Below are positions 50,035 through 61,630 of a DNA stretch of 64,000 nucleotides, piece after piece. Source of the DNA: Pseudomonas sediminis (GTDB taxonomy: Bacteria; Pseudomonadota; Gammaproteobacteria; Pseudomonadales; Pseudomonadaceae); the NCBI RefSeq assembly GCF_039555755.1, contig NZ_CP154631.1, positions 2,480,001-2,544,000 on the forward strand, read 5' to 3'. A program made the translations under genes and the position numbers. Below the pieces are notes generated by a model, which saw only the letters and a list, made by a program, of their open reading frames with translations, was not told the origin of the DNA and ran no database searches. The first letter of the stretch is position 1. Each line of letters starts with the position of its first letter.

Positions 50035-50790
50035 ATGGCCAAGTGTATTAATCGATGGCTATGTGTTCTGCTGCTGGCGCTGTGCGCTCCGGTACAGGCA
50101 CAGCTGCGTCTGCTCACCGAGGATGCGCCGCCGATGAGCTTCATGCGCGAGGGCGAACCGAGCGGTCTTGCTGTCGAGGTGGTCAGGGCATTGCTGGCGC
50201 GTACCGGCGACACTGGACAGATCGAGCTGATGCCCTGGACGCGAGCGCTGTACCTGGCTCAGCAACAGGAAGATATCGCGCTGTTCTCCACTGTGCGTAC
50301 AGCCGAGCGTGAGGACCGGTTCCAGTGGGTCGGCCCCATAGTGGTCGGCACTACCAGTTTCTACTCGCTCAAGTCCCGCAACCTCGTCATCGACACGTTG
50401 GCGCAAGCCGCTGCCAGCGGACCTCTGGCGTTGCCCAAGCAGTGGTACACCTTCGAAACCCTCAGCGCGAAGGGCTTCACCAACCTCTATGGCGTACCCA
50501 GTTCGAAGCAGATGATGACCATGCTCAAGCATGGCCGGGTCAATCTGATCGCCACTGAGGATTTGACCTTGGCTGGCGAGTTGGCCGCTGTCGACCTCAA
50601 GCCGCAGGACGTCACCGCGCACGTGCCGTTCATGCGTTCGGCCTACTACATCGCCTTTTCTCCGCAGACCTCTGTGGTGCGCGTGGTGCGCTGGCAGCGC
50701 GCATTACAGCAGATGCATGAGGACGGCAGCCTGGAGGCGATCCTGAAACGCTGGTTGCCGCATGCGCCGATGCCGCCCATCGCTCCGTAG
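50035..50790 (+). CDS. Periplasmic SBP_bac_3-type binding protein, copy 2
   Basis: The 251-residue protein has a signal peptide ending VQA and shares with copy 1 the layout LRLLTEDAPP-SF, GLAVEVVRALLARTGDTGQIELMPWTRAL and ALFSTVRTAERE, so the two arose by tandem duplication. GAGAGGGG precedes the adjacent ATGs at 50032 and 50035; the second has better spacing. The role is unknown; no transporter genes adjoin. Confidence 0.82.
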   Translation: MAKCINRWLCVLLLALCAPVQAQLRLLTEDAPPMSFMREGEPSGLAVEVVRALLARTGDTGQIELMPWTRALYLAQQQEDIALFSTVRTAEREDRFQWVGPIVVGTTSFYSLKSRNLVIDTLAQAAASGPLALPKQWYTFETLSAKGFTNLYGVPSSKQMMTMLKHGRVNLIATEDLTLAGELAAVDLKPQDVTAHVPFMRSAYYIAFSPQTSVVRVVRWQRALQQMHEDGSLEAILKRWLPHAPMPPIAP

Positions 50791-50843
50791 CGCCTCGCGC
50801 GGCGACTGGTTAACCTGAGCGCTGCAATCCACCGAGTCCGATC

Positions 50844-51845
50844 ATGTCGCGTCGTCATCTCACCCTCGATCTGCGCAGTCGCGCCGGCTTGTTCGCTCAC
50901 CTTGGCGCGATGGAGCGGGCGGGCGTGCCTATCGATCGAGCGCTGGTCAGTCTGGATCTCGGTGCGCGCCACGAGGCCGCCGTCAAGCGCCTGCGGCAGA
51001 TGGTCGGCGGCGGACGCGACCTGGCGACTTCCGGCCAGTTGAGTGGCGTGTTCACGCCGTTGGAAAGTGGCCTGGTCCGAGCCGCGCAGGAGGCCGGGGC
51101 ATTGGCGCATATCTACGAGCAATTGGCGCAGCGCTACGACGAACAGGCGCGTTATGCCGCAGAGTTGAAGTCACGTCTGCTGTTGCCGGCCGGGGTTTTG
51201 CTGCTGGCGCTGGCGGTCAAACCCTTGCCTGCTTTAGTTGGGGGAAGTCTGAGTGGCGCGGGCTACCTGGCGGCTGTGCTGATGCCGATCTTGTGGCTGT
51301 CGGCATTGCTGTTCGGCGTGCGGGCGTTGTGGCGGCGCTGGCAACAGCGGCGAACCGATCAACCGGGCCCGTTGGACGATCTGCTGCTGGCTCTGCCGGT
51401 GTTGGGCAGCCTGCAGCGCCGGGCGGATGTCCGTAATTTCTGCGACAGCCTCGGGCTGCTGCTGGAGGCCGGGATGCCCGTGCTCGACGCCCTGCCGCGC
51501 GCCTGCAGTGCAGTGAGCGGCGCGCGGCTGCGGCGGGATTTCGCCAATCTGGCACCACGGGTCGCGGCTGGGCAGTCGTTGGTGCGCGCTTTCGATGGGC
51601 TGAGCTTTCATGGCAAAGCCATGCTGATCGGCGTGCTCAATACCGGTGAAGCGACCGGTCGGCCCGGTGAGGCGCTGCTACGTTTTGCCCGCCTGCAGGC
51701 GCAACAGCTGGCTGCGAGCCAGCAGATGCTGGCGAGCTGGGCGCCACGGCTGTTCTATTTGGCGGTCGCCATGTGGATGGCATACGGCCTGCTGACCGGT
51801 GGTGGTTTCTTCCCGGCGCTGCCCGCGGAGCTGGCTGGCCGATAA
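50844..51845 (+). CDS. Orphan type II secretion / type IV pilus F-family protein
   Basis: The 333-residue protein has two T2SSF domains and three membrane helices, as in GspF/PilC inner-membrane platform proteins ([15 protein letters not shown] and [17 protein letters not shown] are the domain cores). It is shorter than the usual ~400 residues and lacks the N-terminal cytoplasmic leader. No pilin, ATPase or secretin gene is near. Confidence 0.82.
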   Translation: MSRRHLTLDLRSRAGLFAHLGAMERAGVPIDRALVSLDLGARHEAAVKRLRQMVGGGRDLATSGQLSGVFTPLESGLVRAAQEAGALAHIYEQLAQRYDEQARYAAELKSRLLLPAGVLLLALAVKPLPALVGGSLSGAGYLAAVLMPILWLSALLFGVRALWRRWQQRRTDQPGPLDDLLLALPVLGSLQRRADVRNFCDSLGLLLEAGMPVLDALPRACSAVSGARLRRDFANLAPRVAAGQSLVRAFDGLSFHGKAMLIGVLNTGEATGRPGEALLRFARLQAQQLAASQQMLASWAPRLFYLAVAMWMAYGLLTGGGFFPALPAELAGR

Positions 51846-51973
51846 TTTGCTGGTTATCGACCACGGCGCTTCGTTTGAAAGCTGGCAGCAAGTGCCTTGC
51901 GCTAGCATTCGTCACGTCTACGCCATTACTAAAAAGAGAAAAAAGCGATTCAACCGACTTTGGAATACGCCCC

Positions 51974-52846
51974 ATGCCCATCCTGCAACGTGCATCCCAC
52001 CATGAGCTACGCAGCGCTTTTCGTGCCCTGCTGGCTTCCGACCGCTGCTATCACACGGCTTCGGTCTTCGATCCCATGTCCGCCCGCATCGCCGCTGATC
52101 TCGACTTCGAGGTCGGTATCCTTGGCGGCTCCGTCGCCTCCCTGCAGGTACTCGGTGCGCCGGACTTCGCCCTGATCACTTTGAGCGAGTTCGTCGAGCA
52201 GGCGGCGCGTATCGGCCGCGTCTCGCGCTTGCCGGTAATCGCCGATGCCGACCACGGCTACGGCAACGCGCTCAACGTGATGCGCACCGTGGTCGAGCTG
52301 GAACGCGCCGGTGTTGCCGCGCTGACCATCGAAGATACCCTTCTACCGGCCCAGTTCGGCCGCAAGTCCACTGATCTGATTTCCATCGAGGAGGGCGTCG
52401 GTAAGATCCTCGCCGCGCTGGAAGCCCGCGTCGATCCGGATCTGGCGATCATCGCCCGTACCCATGCCGGCGTGCTGGAGGTGGACGAAGTGATTCGTCG
52501 CACGCGCGCCTACGAGGCCGCCGGCGCCGATGGTATCTGCCTGGTCGGGATCAAGGATTTCACCCATCTGGAGCAGATCGCCTCGGGCCTCAAGGTGCCG
52601 CTGATGCTGGTCACCTACGGCAACCCCGAACTGCGCGACAACCAGCGTTTGGCACGCCTGGGCGTGCGCATCGTGGTCAACGGCCACGCAGCCTACTTCG
52701 CCGCGATCAAGGCCACCTACGACAGCCTGCGCGAACAGCGCGGCGCCCAGCCCTGCGACCTCAATGCCACCGAGCTGACCCACAAGTACACCATGCCTGA
52801 GGACTACATCCTTTGGGCCAAGGAGTTCATGGAAGTCCGCGAGTAG
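51974..52846 (+). CDS. Oxaloacetate decarboxylase (PEP mutase/isocitrate lyase superfamily)
   Basis: The 290-residue protein closely resembles P. aeruginosa PA4872, a characterised oxaloacetate decarboxylase: [32 protein letters not shown] and the metal-site [12 protein letters not shown]. It converts oxaloacetate to pyruvate and CO2 with Mg2+. The start at 51974 adds a few residues over the PAO1 protein; no strong ribosome site is visible. Confidence 0.92.
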   Translation: MPILQRASHHELRSAFRALLASDRCYHTASVFDPMSARIAADLDFEVGILGGSVASLQVLGAPDFALITLSEFVEQAARIGRVSRLPVIADADHGYGNALNVMRTVVELERAGVAALTIEDTLLPAQFGRKSTDLISIEEGVGKILAALEARVDPDLAIIARTHAGVLEVDEVIRRTRAYEAAGADGICLVGIKDFTHLEQIASGLKVPLMLVTYGNPELRDNQRLARLGVRIVVNGHAAYFAAIKATYDSLREQRGAQPCDLNATELTHKYTMPEDYILWAKEFMEVRE

Positions 52847-52922
52847 CCTGTCGCGACCGGCTGCACTTGCACTTCGCATTCTCCGGGCGCATATCTGTTC
52901 GGAGAGTGCGAGGAGGTCGAAC

Positions 52923-53189
52923 ATGGCAGGTGGTTGGGCAAGCGACGACGCAGTGCAGGAACAGATCGACAGCAGCATCGAGGACGCCGTTGCGCGTGCC
53001 CGTAGCCAGTTGCCGAAAGGGGAGAGCCTGCGTCACTGCGAAGAGTGCGACGCGGTGATACCCGAGGCCCGTCGCCAGGCAATTCCTGGTGTGCGCCTGT
53101 GCGTGAACTGCCAGGCTGAGCACGACCGCGAGAACGCCGCTTTCAGCGGTTACAACCGCCGTGGCAGCAAGGACAGCCAGTTGCGTTGA
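52923..53189 (+). CDS. DksA/TraR C4-type zinc-finger protein
   Basis: The 88-residue protein has a C4 zinc finger, CEECDAVIPEARR ... CVNCQ, and a short helical start, like YbiI and other small DksA relatives. It lacks the full DksA coiled coil, so its effect on RNA polymerase is uncertain. GAGGAGGT lies before the ATG. Confidence 0.88.
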   Translation: MAGGWASDDAVQEQIDSSIEDAVARARSQLPKGESLRHCEECDAVIPEARRQAIPGVRLCVNCQAEHDRENAAFSGYNRRGSKDSQLR

Positions 53190-53264
53190 GCAAGCGGTAC
53201 GGCACCTATTCGCCTCCTGCTGGTCTAGTGCTACTACGACCGTGACTCAGGAAGAGGTGCTTGC

Positions 53265-53708
53265 ATGACGATTTTCGAAGCCTTACGCATCAGCCACGAC
53301 ATCCAGCGCGAACTGGCGCAGAAACTGATCGCTACCCAAGGGGACAGCGCCGAGCGCCACGCCTTGTTCTCTCAGCTCAAGCAGGAACTGGCCGTGCACT
53401 CGGTGGCCGAAGAACGCCATTTCTATATTCCCCTGATGCAGCAGGACGCAGGCGTCGACCTGTCGCGCCACGCGATTGCCGAGCATCACCAGATGGACGA
53501 AATGATCGAGGACCTGGAAGAGACCGACCCCAGCAGCCCCAGCTGGCTGGCGCAAGCCAAGGCCCTTGCGGAAAAGGTCGAACATCACCTCAAGGAGGAG
53601 GAGCACACCTTCTTCCAGATGGCCGGCAAGCTGCTTAGCGACAAGGAGAAGCAGCAACTGGCTGGTGATTACCTCAGTGCCTACGACGAGATGAAGCAGG
53701 CCTCCTGA
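53265..53708 (+). CDS. Hemerythrin domain-containing protein
   Basis: The 147-residue helical protein has spaced histidine/glutamate ligands for a di-iron site: ISHDIQRELAQ, VHSVAEERHFY, AIAEHHQMDEM and VEHHLKEEEHTFF. Members bind oxygen or nitric oxide or protect iron-sulfur centres. AAGAGGT precedes the ATG. Confidence 0.88.
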   Translation: MTIFEALRISHDIQRELAQKLIATQGDSAERHALFSQLKQELAVHSVAEERHFYIPLMQQDAGVDLSRHAIAEHHQMDEMIEDLEETDPSSPSWLAQAKALAEKVEHHLKEEEHTFFQMAGKLLSDKEKQQLAGDYLSAYDEMKQAS

Positions 53709-53730
53709 ATGGGCTAGCCTCAATGGTAAC

Positions 53731-53780
53731 GGCGGGTTTCACCCGCCCTACACATGAGCGTAGGGCGGGTGAAACCCGCC
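53731..53780. repeat. Inverted REP pair upstream of the RAYT gene
   Basis: GGCGGGTTTCACCCGCCCTA and its exact reverse complement, TAGGGCGGGTGAAACCCGCC, flank a ten-base spacer. The right copy ends 30 bases before the RAYT start codon. Confidence 0.85.
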
Positions 53781-53810
53781 ACCTATCACATCTGCAACAA
53801 GGACGTTGCC

Positions 53811-54293
53811 ATGCCCGACTACCGTCGCGCCGCCGTTCCTGGCGGCATCTATTTCTTCACCCTCGTCACCGAGCGGCGCCAGCCGATTCTGACCCATCCC
53901 GATATTCGCCAGGCTCTGCGCGAGGCGATCCAGACGGTGCGCCTGACCCAGCCCTTCGTCATCGACGCCTGCGTATTGCTGCCCGATCACCTGCACGGCA
54001 TTTGGCGTTTACCGCCCGATGACATGGACTTCTCCAATCGCTGGCGACTGATCAAGCGGCATGTCACCCATGCGTGTGGCAAGACTTACCTGCTTGCCGA
54101 TCTGTTGAGCGGGCGACGCCAGGCAAAGGGGCAGGGCACGCTCTGGCAGCAACGCTTCTGGGAGCATCTGATTCGTGACGAGGACGACTACGCCAGGCAC
54201 TTCGACTACCTGCACGGCAACCCGCTCAAGCATGGGCTGGTGACGCGTGTGCGGGATTGGCCCTGGTCGTCGTTTCATCGTCGGGTGAAGTAG
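53811..54293 (+). CDS. REP-associated tyrosine transposase (RAYT)
   Basis: The 160-residue protein is a complete TnpA_REP enzyme: Y1 HUH nuclease with the HUH motif in LLPDHLHGIW and the catalytic Tyr region DYARHFDYLHGNPLKHGLV. RAYTs act on REP palindromes; they are related to IS200/IS605 transposases but are usually domesticated single-copy genes. It starts behind AAGGACG and is flanked on both sides by matching REPs. Confidence 0.92.
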   Translation: MPDYRRAAVPGGIYFFTLVTERRQPILTHPDIRQALREAIQTVRLTQPFVIDACVLLPDHLHGIWRLPPDDMDFSNRWRLIKRHVTHACGKTYLLADLLSGRRQAKGQGTLWQQRFWEHLIRDEDDYARHFDYLHGNPLKHGLVTRVRDWPWSSFHRRVK

Positions 54294-54370
54294 GGCGTTT
54301 ACCCCGTCGATTGGGGCGGGGATGCGAGCCTTGATGAGCTGGGTGTAGGGGAATGAACCGGAGAATAAAT

Positions 54371-54517
54371 TGGCGGGTTGCACCCGCCCTACAGGTTCGC
54401 GCAGACGAGCAATCACCTACCCGTAGGGCGGGTGCAACCCGCCAAGGATGCCAAAACAAACCAGGCGTTTTGCGCAGGCGGGCAATCGCCTACCCCGTAG
54501 GGCGGGTGAAACCCGCC
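54371..54517. repeat. Cluster of three REPs downstream of the RAYT gene
   Basis: GGCGGGTTGCACCCGCCCTA (54372), its inverted partner GTAGGGCGGGTGCAACCCGC (54423) and a further copy, GTAGGGCGGGTGAAACCCGC (54497), lie between RAYT and ureC. The last two are parts of a ~75-base direct repeat that also shares CGCAGnCGnGCAATCnCCTAC. The 231-base gap holds nothing else I can support. Confidence 0.8.
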
Positions 54518-54524
54518 AGACAAC

Positions 54525-56225
<1,701 letters not shown>

Positions 56226-56236
56226 TGGCTCGTCCC

Positions 56237-56299
56237 GTAGGGTGCGCCGTGCGCACCGTCGTTATCCGCGTTGCTCGTGGTGCGCATGGCGCACCCTAC
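56237..56299. repeat. REP pair in the ureB-ureC gap
   Basis: GTAGGGTGCGCCGTGCGCAC at 56237 and TGGTGCGCATGGCGCACCCT ending near 56298 are inverted copies of the GTAGGGTGCGC family. They lie inside the urease operon and could stabilise or attenuate the upstream part of its mRNA. Confidence 0.7.
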
Positions 56300-56312
56300 G
56301 AAAATTTGTATC

Positions 56313-56618
56313 TCAAAGATCGCCCATCACCCGGCCGGCGAAGCCGAACACCCGGCGTGCACCGGCCAGATCGACCAGCTCCACGTCACGGCTCTGCCCC
56401 GGCTCGAAACGTACGGCAGTGCCGGCCGGGATATTCAGGCGCATACCGCGAGTACTGGCACGGTCGAACAGCAGGGCGTCATTGGTTTCGAAGAAGTGGT
56501 AGTGCGAGCCGACCTGGATAGGCCGGTCGCCGCTGTTGGCTACGGACAGGGTCAGGGTGCGGCGACCGGCGTTGATCTCGATCTCGCCGTCGGCAATCTG
56601 GTATTGGCCGGGAATCAT
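56313..56618 (-). CDS. ureB: Urease subunit beta
   Basis: The 101-residue protein [19 protein letters not shown]... is a full UreB, the small subunit that packs on UreC. It includes [18 protein letters not shown]. It is separated from ureC by a REP pair and from ureA by the GNAT gene. Confidence 0.97.
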   Translation of the reverse strand: MIPGQYQIADGEIEINAGRRTLTLSVANSGDRPIQVGSHYHFFETNDALLFDRASTRGMRLNIPAGTAVRFEPGQSRDVELVDLAGARRVFGFAGRVMGDL

Positions 56619-56625
56619 GGGGTGC

Positions 56626-57126
56626 TCACTCCAGAATCAGTTGCATGAAAGTCAGATCCAGCCAGCGGCCGAACTTGCGGCCGACCTGGGGCATCTGCCC
56701 GGTGGTGACGAAACCGAGGCGTTGGTGCAGGCGAATCGAGGCGGCATTTTCCGACTCGATGGCGGCGACCATGACGTGCAGGTTGGCGGCGCGGGCGCGT
56801 TCGATCAGCGCCTGCATCAGCGCCGGGCCGATGCCCTGGCCGCGTTGGTCGGCACGTACGTAGACCGAGTGCTCGACGGTCTGACGAAAACCTTCGATGG
56901 TGCGCCAGGTGCCGTAGCTGGCGTAGCCGACTACCTCGCCGGCGGCGTCATGTGCGACCAGCACGGGAAAACCCGCTGCAGTGCGCTCGGCCAGCCAGGC
57001 GCGGCGGTTGGCGAGATCCACCAGGGTCTCGTTCCAGATCGCCGTGGTGTGCTGCACCGCGTCGTTGTAGATGGCCATGATGCCGGGTAGGTCGGCTTCG
57101 CCAGCGTCGACTATGGAATTACTCAT
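56626..57126 (-). CDS. GNAT acetyltransferase in the urease operon
   Basis: The 166-residue protein is a GNAT enzyme like phosphinothricin/methionine-sulfoximine acetyltransferases ([34 protein letters not shown] for acetyl-CoA). It sits between ureA and ureB, 3 and 7 bases from them, so it is in the operon. The same arrangement (PA4866) is found in P. aeruginosa, where the enzyme acetylates methionine sulfoximine and sulfone. A glutamine-synthetase-related protective role is inferred. Confidence 0.9.
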   Translation of the reverse strand: MSNSIVDAGEADLPGIMAIYNDAVQHTTAIWNETLVDLANRRAWLAERTAAGFPVLVAHDAAGEVVGYASYGTWRTIEGFRQTVEHSVYVRADQRGQGIGPALMQALIERARAANLHVMVAAIESENAASIRLHQRLGFVTTGQMPQVGRKFGRWLDLTFMQLILE

Positions 57127-57129
57127 GAG

Positions 57130-57432
57130 TTACGCAATCGGCTGGTGCACGGTCACCAGCTTGGTGCCGTCAGGGAAGGTGGCTTCGATCTGGATCTCCG
57201 GGATCATCTCCGGCACACCTTCCATCACCTGATCGCGGGTCAGCAGGGTGGTGCCGAAGTGCATCAATTCGGCCACGGTCTGGCCGTCGCGTGCGCCTTC
57301 GAGCAGGGCCGCGGAGATATAAGCCATGGCTTCCGGGTAGTTCAGCTTGACTCCGCGCGCCAGGCGGCGCTCGGCCACCAGGCCGGAGGTGAAGATCAGC
57401 AGCTTGTCTTTCTCGCGTGGACTCAGATCCAT
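57130..57432 (-). CDS. ureA: Urease subunit gamma
   Basis: The 100-residue protein [20 protein letters not shown]... is the complete small UreA subunit. The stop lies three bases before the GNAT start. It is the first structural subunit after ureD, from which it is separated by an 82-base gap with a hairpin. Confidence 0.97.
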   Translation of the reverse strand: MDLSPREKDKLLIFTSGLVAERRLARGVKLNYPEAMAYISAALLEGARDGQTVAELMHFGTTLLTRDQVMEGVPEMIPEIQIEATFPDGTKLVTVHQPIA

Positions 57433-57487
57433 CGTGTTACTCCATTGGGGCGTATGCCAGGCATCGCCGGAATGCGTCGTGGGGTAG

Positions 57488-57513
57488 GGCGGATGTCGCT
57501 TTTTACATCCGCC
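57488..57513. repeat. Palindrome in the ureD-ureA gap
   Basis: GGCGGATGT and ACATCCGCC are perfect arms around an eight-base CGCTTTTT spacer. It is preceded by GTAG and resembles a REP half; it may act as an mRNA hairpin between ureD and ureA. Confidence 0.55.
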
Positions 57514-57514
57514 G

Positions 57515-58351
57515 TCATGTGCTCCAGATACGGGGTGGGCGTGCCTCGCGCCCCAGCAACGCCGGGCGCAGCAGGCGCCAGAGCTCGATCAGCCAGGCAC
57601 GTGCCTTGAGTGCTTCACTGGCCAGGCAGCGCGCTACAAGCAGGCCTGAAATCTGGCTGAGGTCACCGCGTACACCGTCGATCTTCAGCTCCCGGCAGCG
57701 TTCCAGTAAATCACTGTCTACATCGGCGCTGATCAGCAGGGTGGCGAATACCGGCTGGCCGTCGAGGCCGATGGGCGAGTCGAGCAGGCCGTCGCCGCCG
57801 CTCACGCGCTGGCGCTCGTGCCACAGCAGCTTGCCATCGCGGCGGATGTCCAGCGCGGCCTGGAAGTGGCCGCTGGCAAAGCGCTCGTCGGCAGCGGGTC
57901 GGCCGAGAGCGACGATGTCCCAGTAGAACAGACGAGCATCGCCGTGCAGCTCGATCTGCGTGTGCAGTTCGGCCTGGGCGCCGGCATAGATGATGGTTTC
58001 CTGCGGCAGCCATTCCAGGGTCGCGCCAGCGTCGACGCGCAGGCGCAGATCCTGCCGAGCGACCCCGGCCGCGCGATACCACTTGGCCGCGCCTGGGCTG
58101 GTGAGCTGCACCCAGGTGTTCTCGCCGGCATGGGCGCTGATGTCCAGAACGTCGCCGCCGGCAATGCCGCCGGGCGGGTGGACGATGATGTGCTGGCACA
58201 CCTCCGGGCCTTCGGCATACAGGTGCTTCTGCACTCTTAATGGACCTAGGTGGCGTCTCTGCACTGGAGTGGTGCGTTCGCCGTGGCGCGCGTAGGCCAG
58301 CTCCAGCTCGGCAGGCCAGCTTGGCGTGAACAGGGCGGCAGGCAGATTCAT
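57515..58351 (-). CDS. ureD: Urease accessory protein UreD (UreH)
   Basis: UreD is the scaffold that first binds apo-urease and recruits UreF and UreG. The 278-residue protein begins [20 protein letters not shown] and has the conserved [10 protein letters not shown] segment and the long beta-rich body. The start at 58351 is chosen over a longer frame because of family length. It is the first gene of the urease operon, behind a sigma-54-type promoter. Confidence 0.95.
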   Translation of the reverse strand: MNLPAALFTPSWPAELELAYARHGERTTPVQRRHLGPLRVQKHLYAEGPEVCQHIIVHPPGGIAGGDVLDISAHAGENTWVQLTSPGAAKWYRAAGVARQDLRLRVDAGATLEWLPQETIIYAGAQAELHTQIELHGDARLFYWDIVALGRPAADERFASGHFQAALDIRRDGKLLWHERQRVSGGDGLLDSPIGLDGQPVFATLLISADVDSDLLERCRELKIDGVRGDLSQISGLLVARCLASEALKARAWLIELWRLLRPALLGREARPPRIWST

Positions 58352-58392
58352 GTTGAGGCAGCGGTTCCGCAGGATAGTTGACCGAGTGGGCA

Positions 58393-58408
58393 AGCAAGAG
58401 GCGTGCCC
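58393..58408 (-). promoter_or_regulatory. Sigma-54 (RpoN) promoter of the urease operon
   Basis: On the minus strand GGGCACG-CCTC-TTGCT matches the RpoN consensus TGGCACG-N4-TTGCW at all positions except the first. It lies 41 bases before the ureD ATG, leaving a leader of about 30 bases. Just upstream, GCACC-GAATT-GGTTC (58410-58424) resembles half of an NtrC site. Urease is commonly nitrogen-controlled, which fits. Confidence 0.75.
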
Positions 58409-58529
58409 TGAACCAATTCGGTGCGCATTACGCTGTTTGCGGCGGTGGCCAGTCGCACTGCCGTATCTGGCTCTGCCTTCTCGAGCCTGGCCGGCTCTAG
58501 AGTGGGGCGTCGATTCGTGCGGAGCGCTC

Positions 58530-59243
58530 ATGTTCACTTTTATCGCCTTTGCCGCCGGGTTGGTGCGCGGCTATAGCGGCTTCGGTTTCGCCATGTTGAT
58601 GGCGCTCGGACTGATGCTGCGACTGCCGCCTGCGGAAGCGGTGCCGGTGGCGCTGATTCTCGATGTGGCCTGCAGCGTGACACTGTGGCCGGCGGCGCTG
58701 CGTGTCGTGCATGGGCGCGTGCTGGGGCGTCTGTTGGTCGGCGTGCTGCTGGCGGTGCCGCTGGGGGCCTGGCTGTTGCTGTGGCTGCCGGCGCACATCA
58801 TGGCGCCGCTGGTGGCGGTGCTTTGTCTGTGCGGGGGCATAATAGTGTTATGGCGGCCGTCCGTTGCCACACCGGTGAGCCAGGGCATGGCCTGGTTGGC
58901 GGGCCTGGCATCAGGGCTGGCGACTACCATGGCTTCGGCTGGCGGCCCGCCCTTGATGATCTACCTGCTGCGCAGTGGCCTCGATGCGCGCCAGTTGCGC
59001 GCTACGGCGGTGCTGTTCTTCCTCGCCAGCAGTGGCGCTGCGCTGATCGGGTTGGGGCTTGCGGGTGTGCTGAGCGGCGCGTTGTGGCGGCTGGCGCTGG
59101 AACTGGCATTGCCGGCGCTGGCCGGCAACCTGCTTGGCCAGTGGCTGCATCCGCGCTGGCAGCCGTTACCGCTGCGGGTGCTGGTCGGTGGGCTGCTGGT
59201 GCTGCTGTCGCTGGGGAGTCTGTTGCGGGTGTTGTGCGTGTAG
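58530..59243 (+). CDS. TauE/SafE family sulfite exporter-like membrane protein
   Basis: The 237-residue protein has about seven membrane helices and the TauE/SafE pattern [19 protein letters not shown] and [19 protein letters not shown]. Members move sulfite, sulfoacetate or other small anions; the substrate is unknown. ATG 58530 is chosen because GGAG lies five bases upstream; a longer frame from 58326 overlaps ureD. It is divergent from ureD. Confidence 0.85.
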   Translation: MFTFIAFAAGLVRGYSGFGFAMLMALGLMLRLPPAEAVPVALILDVACSVTLWPAALRVVHGRVLGRLLVGVLLAVPLGAWLLLWLPAHIMAPLVAVLCLCGGIIVLWRPSVATPVSQGMAWLAGLASGLATTMASAGGPPLMIYLLRSGLDARQLRATAVLFFLASSGAALIGLGLAGVLSGALWRLALELALPALAGNLLGQWLHPRWQPLPLRVLVGGLLVLLSLGSLLRVLCV

Positions 59244-59273
59244 GGCAGGGGCATCACCAGACACGGGTGGTCT

Positions 59274-59294
59274 GGCGGGTTGCACCCGCCCTAC
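59274..59294. repeat. REP (GTAGGGCGGGTGCAACCCGCC type)
   Basis: GGCGGGTTGCACCCGCCCTA followed by C is one more copy of the RAYT-associated REP family, between two convergent genes, 4.8 kb from the RAYT gene. Confidence 0.8.
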
Positions 59295-59309
59295 GGTGAG
59301 CTATGACCT

Positions 59310-60116
<807 letters not shown>

Positions 60117-60206
60117 CTATCGGGCGCAGCTCGAGCAGTCCTTTTGCTGCGGTGTGCCAGTGTAAAACCTTGGCCTAAAGGCCGCGCTCCACAGCTGGTC
60201 GCGGAT

Positions 60207-60965
60207 TCATGCGGACAGTTCGAGAAACTTGCGCACGCGTTCGGTTTCCGGGTTGGTGAAGAACTTCTCCGGGGCGGATTTCTCGATCAGCAGGCCCTTT
60301 TCCAGGAACACCACCTGATCCGACACCGCGCGGGCGAATTCCATTTCGTGGGTAACCACGATCATGGTGTAGCCCTCGCTGGAGAGATTCTTCATCACCG
60401 TCAGCACTTCACCGACCCGCTCCGGGTCGAGTGCCGAGGTCGGCTCGTCGAACAGGATCACCTCCGGGCTCATGGCCAGGGCACGGGCTATCGCCACGCG
60501 CTGCTTCTGCCCACCGGAGAGGGTGTAGGGAAAGGCCTCGGCCTTCTGTTCCATGCCGACTTTTTCCAGCAGCGTCTGGGCGATGGCGCGGGCCTCGTCC
60601 TTGCGCATCTTCTTCACCTGCATCGGTGCTTCCATGACGTTCTGCAGCACGTTCAGGTGCGGCCACAGGTTGAAGCTCTGGAACACCATGCCGGTACGCG
60701 CGCGAATCGCCGCCAGGTCGCGGTTGTTCATACGCTTGCCCTGGGCATCCACACCGATGCGCTGGCCGGCGATATGAATGCTGCCGCGATCCGGTTCTTC
60801 GAGCCAGTTGATGCAGCGCAGCAGGGTGGATTTGCCCGAGCCGGAGGAGCCCAGCACGCTGACCACCTCGCCCTTGTTCACGGTCAGCGAGATGTCGCGC
60901 AGTACCTCGACGCCGTCGAAGCTCTTGGAAAGATTGTCGATCTGTACCGCAGGTACGTCAGGCAT
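60207..60965 (-). CDS. Polar amino-acid ABC transporter ATPase
   Basis: The 252-residue protein has Walker A GSSGSGKS (39-46), signature LSGGQKQR and Walker B VILFDEPTS, and is of the HisP/GlnQ type. It starts at ATG 60965, eight bases inside the permease gene's end, behind GAGG. It powers the transporter of this operon, whose order is binding protein, permease, permease, ATPase. Confidence 0.93.
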   Translation of the reverse strand: MPDVPAVQIDNLSKSFDGVEVLRDISLTVNKGEVVSVLGSSGSGKSTLLRCINWLEEPDRGSIHIAGQRIGVDAQGKRMNNRDLAAIRARTGMVFQSFNLWPHLNVLQNVMEAPMQVKKMRKDEARAIAQTLLEKVGMEQKAEAFPYTLSGGQKQRVAIARALAMSPEVILFDEPTSALDPERVGEVLTVMKNLSSEGYTMIVVTHEMEFARAVSDQVVFLEKGLLIEKSAPEKFFTNPETERVRKFLELSA

Positions 60966-61620
60966 GTTCAAAACCTCGTGTGGCACCGAACCGGCTCGCC
61001 CACTTGAGCGCCAGTTCCAGGCAGATGCTGATGATCCAGTACAGGGCGATGACCACGATGAACGCCTCGGTGGGGATGAAGTAGGTGGCTTGCACCGAAT
61101 TGGCTGCGGCGGTCAGTTCCTGCACGGTGATGATGGTGAGAAAGGCGGTGTCCTTGAGTGCGTAGATCAGCTGATTGCCGAGCAGCGGACGGGTGCGGAT
61201 CACCAGTTGCGGCAGGATGATCCGCCAATACAGGCGAGCGGGGCGAAAGCCATGAGCCTTGGCCGCCTCGACCTGGCCGAGCGGCAGCACCAGGCGTGCG
61301 CCGCGCAAGATCTCGGCGAAGTACGCCGCGTGATAGATGGCCAGCGCGACAAGGCCCGCGCCCCAGGCGCTGGGCTTGATGCCGAGCGCCGGCAGGCCGT
61401 AGTAGAGCAGGTAGGCCAGCACCAGGAAGGGCAGCATGCGCATCAGATTGATCGCCCCGCGCAGCAGCGTCGACAGCCAGTTGCGGGCCTCCAGCAGGTA
61501 GACGCTGAAACAGCCGATGACGAAGGCTGCCAGCACCGACAGGACGAACAGGATCAGCGTGTTGAGTGCGCCGTTGAGGAAGGCGTCGCGCGCCTCCCAG
61601 ATGATGCTCCATTCGGTCAT
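60958..61620 (-). CDS. Polar amino-acid ABC transporter permease 2
   Basis: The 220-residue protein has five hydrophobic helices and the HisM/GlnP-type EAA loop (EAAKAHGFRPARLYWRIILPQ). It pairs with the permease at 61631 and overlaps the ATPase gene by a few bases. Confidence 0.92.
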   Translation of the reverse strand: MTEWSIIWEARDAFLNGALNTLILFVLSVLAAFVIGCFSVYLLEARNWLSTLLRGAINLMRMLPFLVLAYLLYYGLPALGIKPSAWGAGLVALAIYHAAYFAEILRGARLVLPLGQVEAAKAHGFRPARLYWRIILPQLVIRTRPLLGNQLIYALKDTAFLTIITVQELTAAANSVQATYFIPTEAFIVVIALYWIISICLELALKWASRFGATRGFEHA

Positions 61621-61630
61621 GGTGGCGTCC

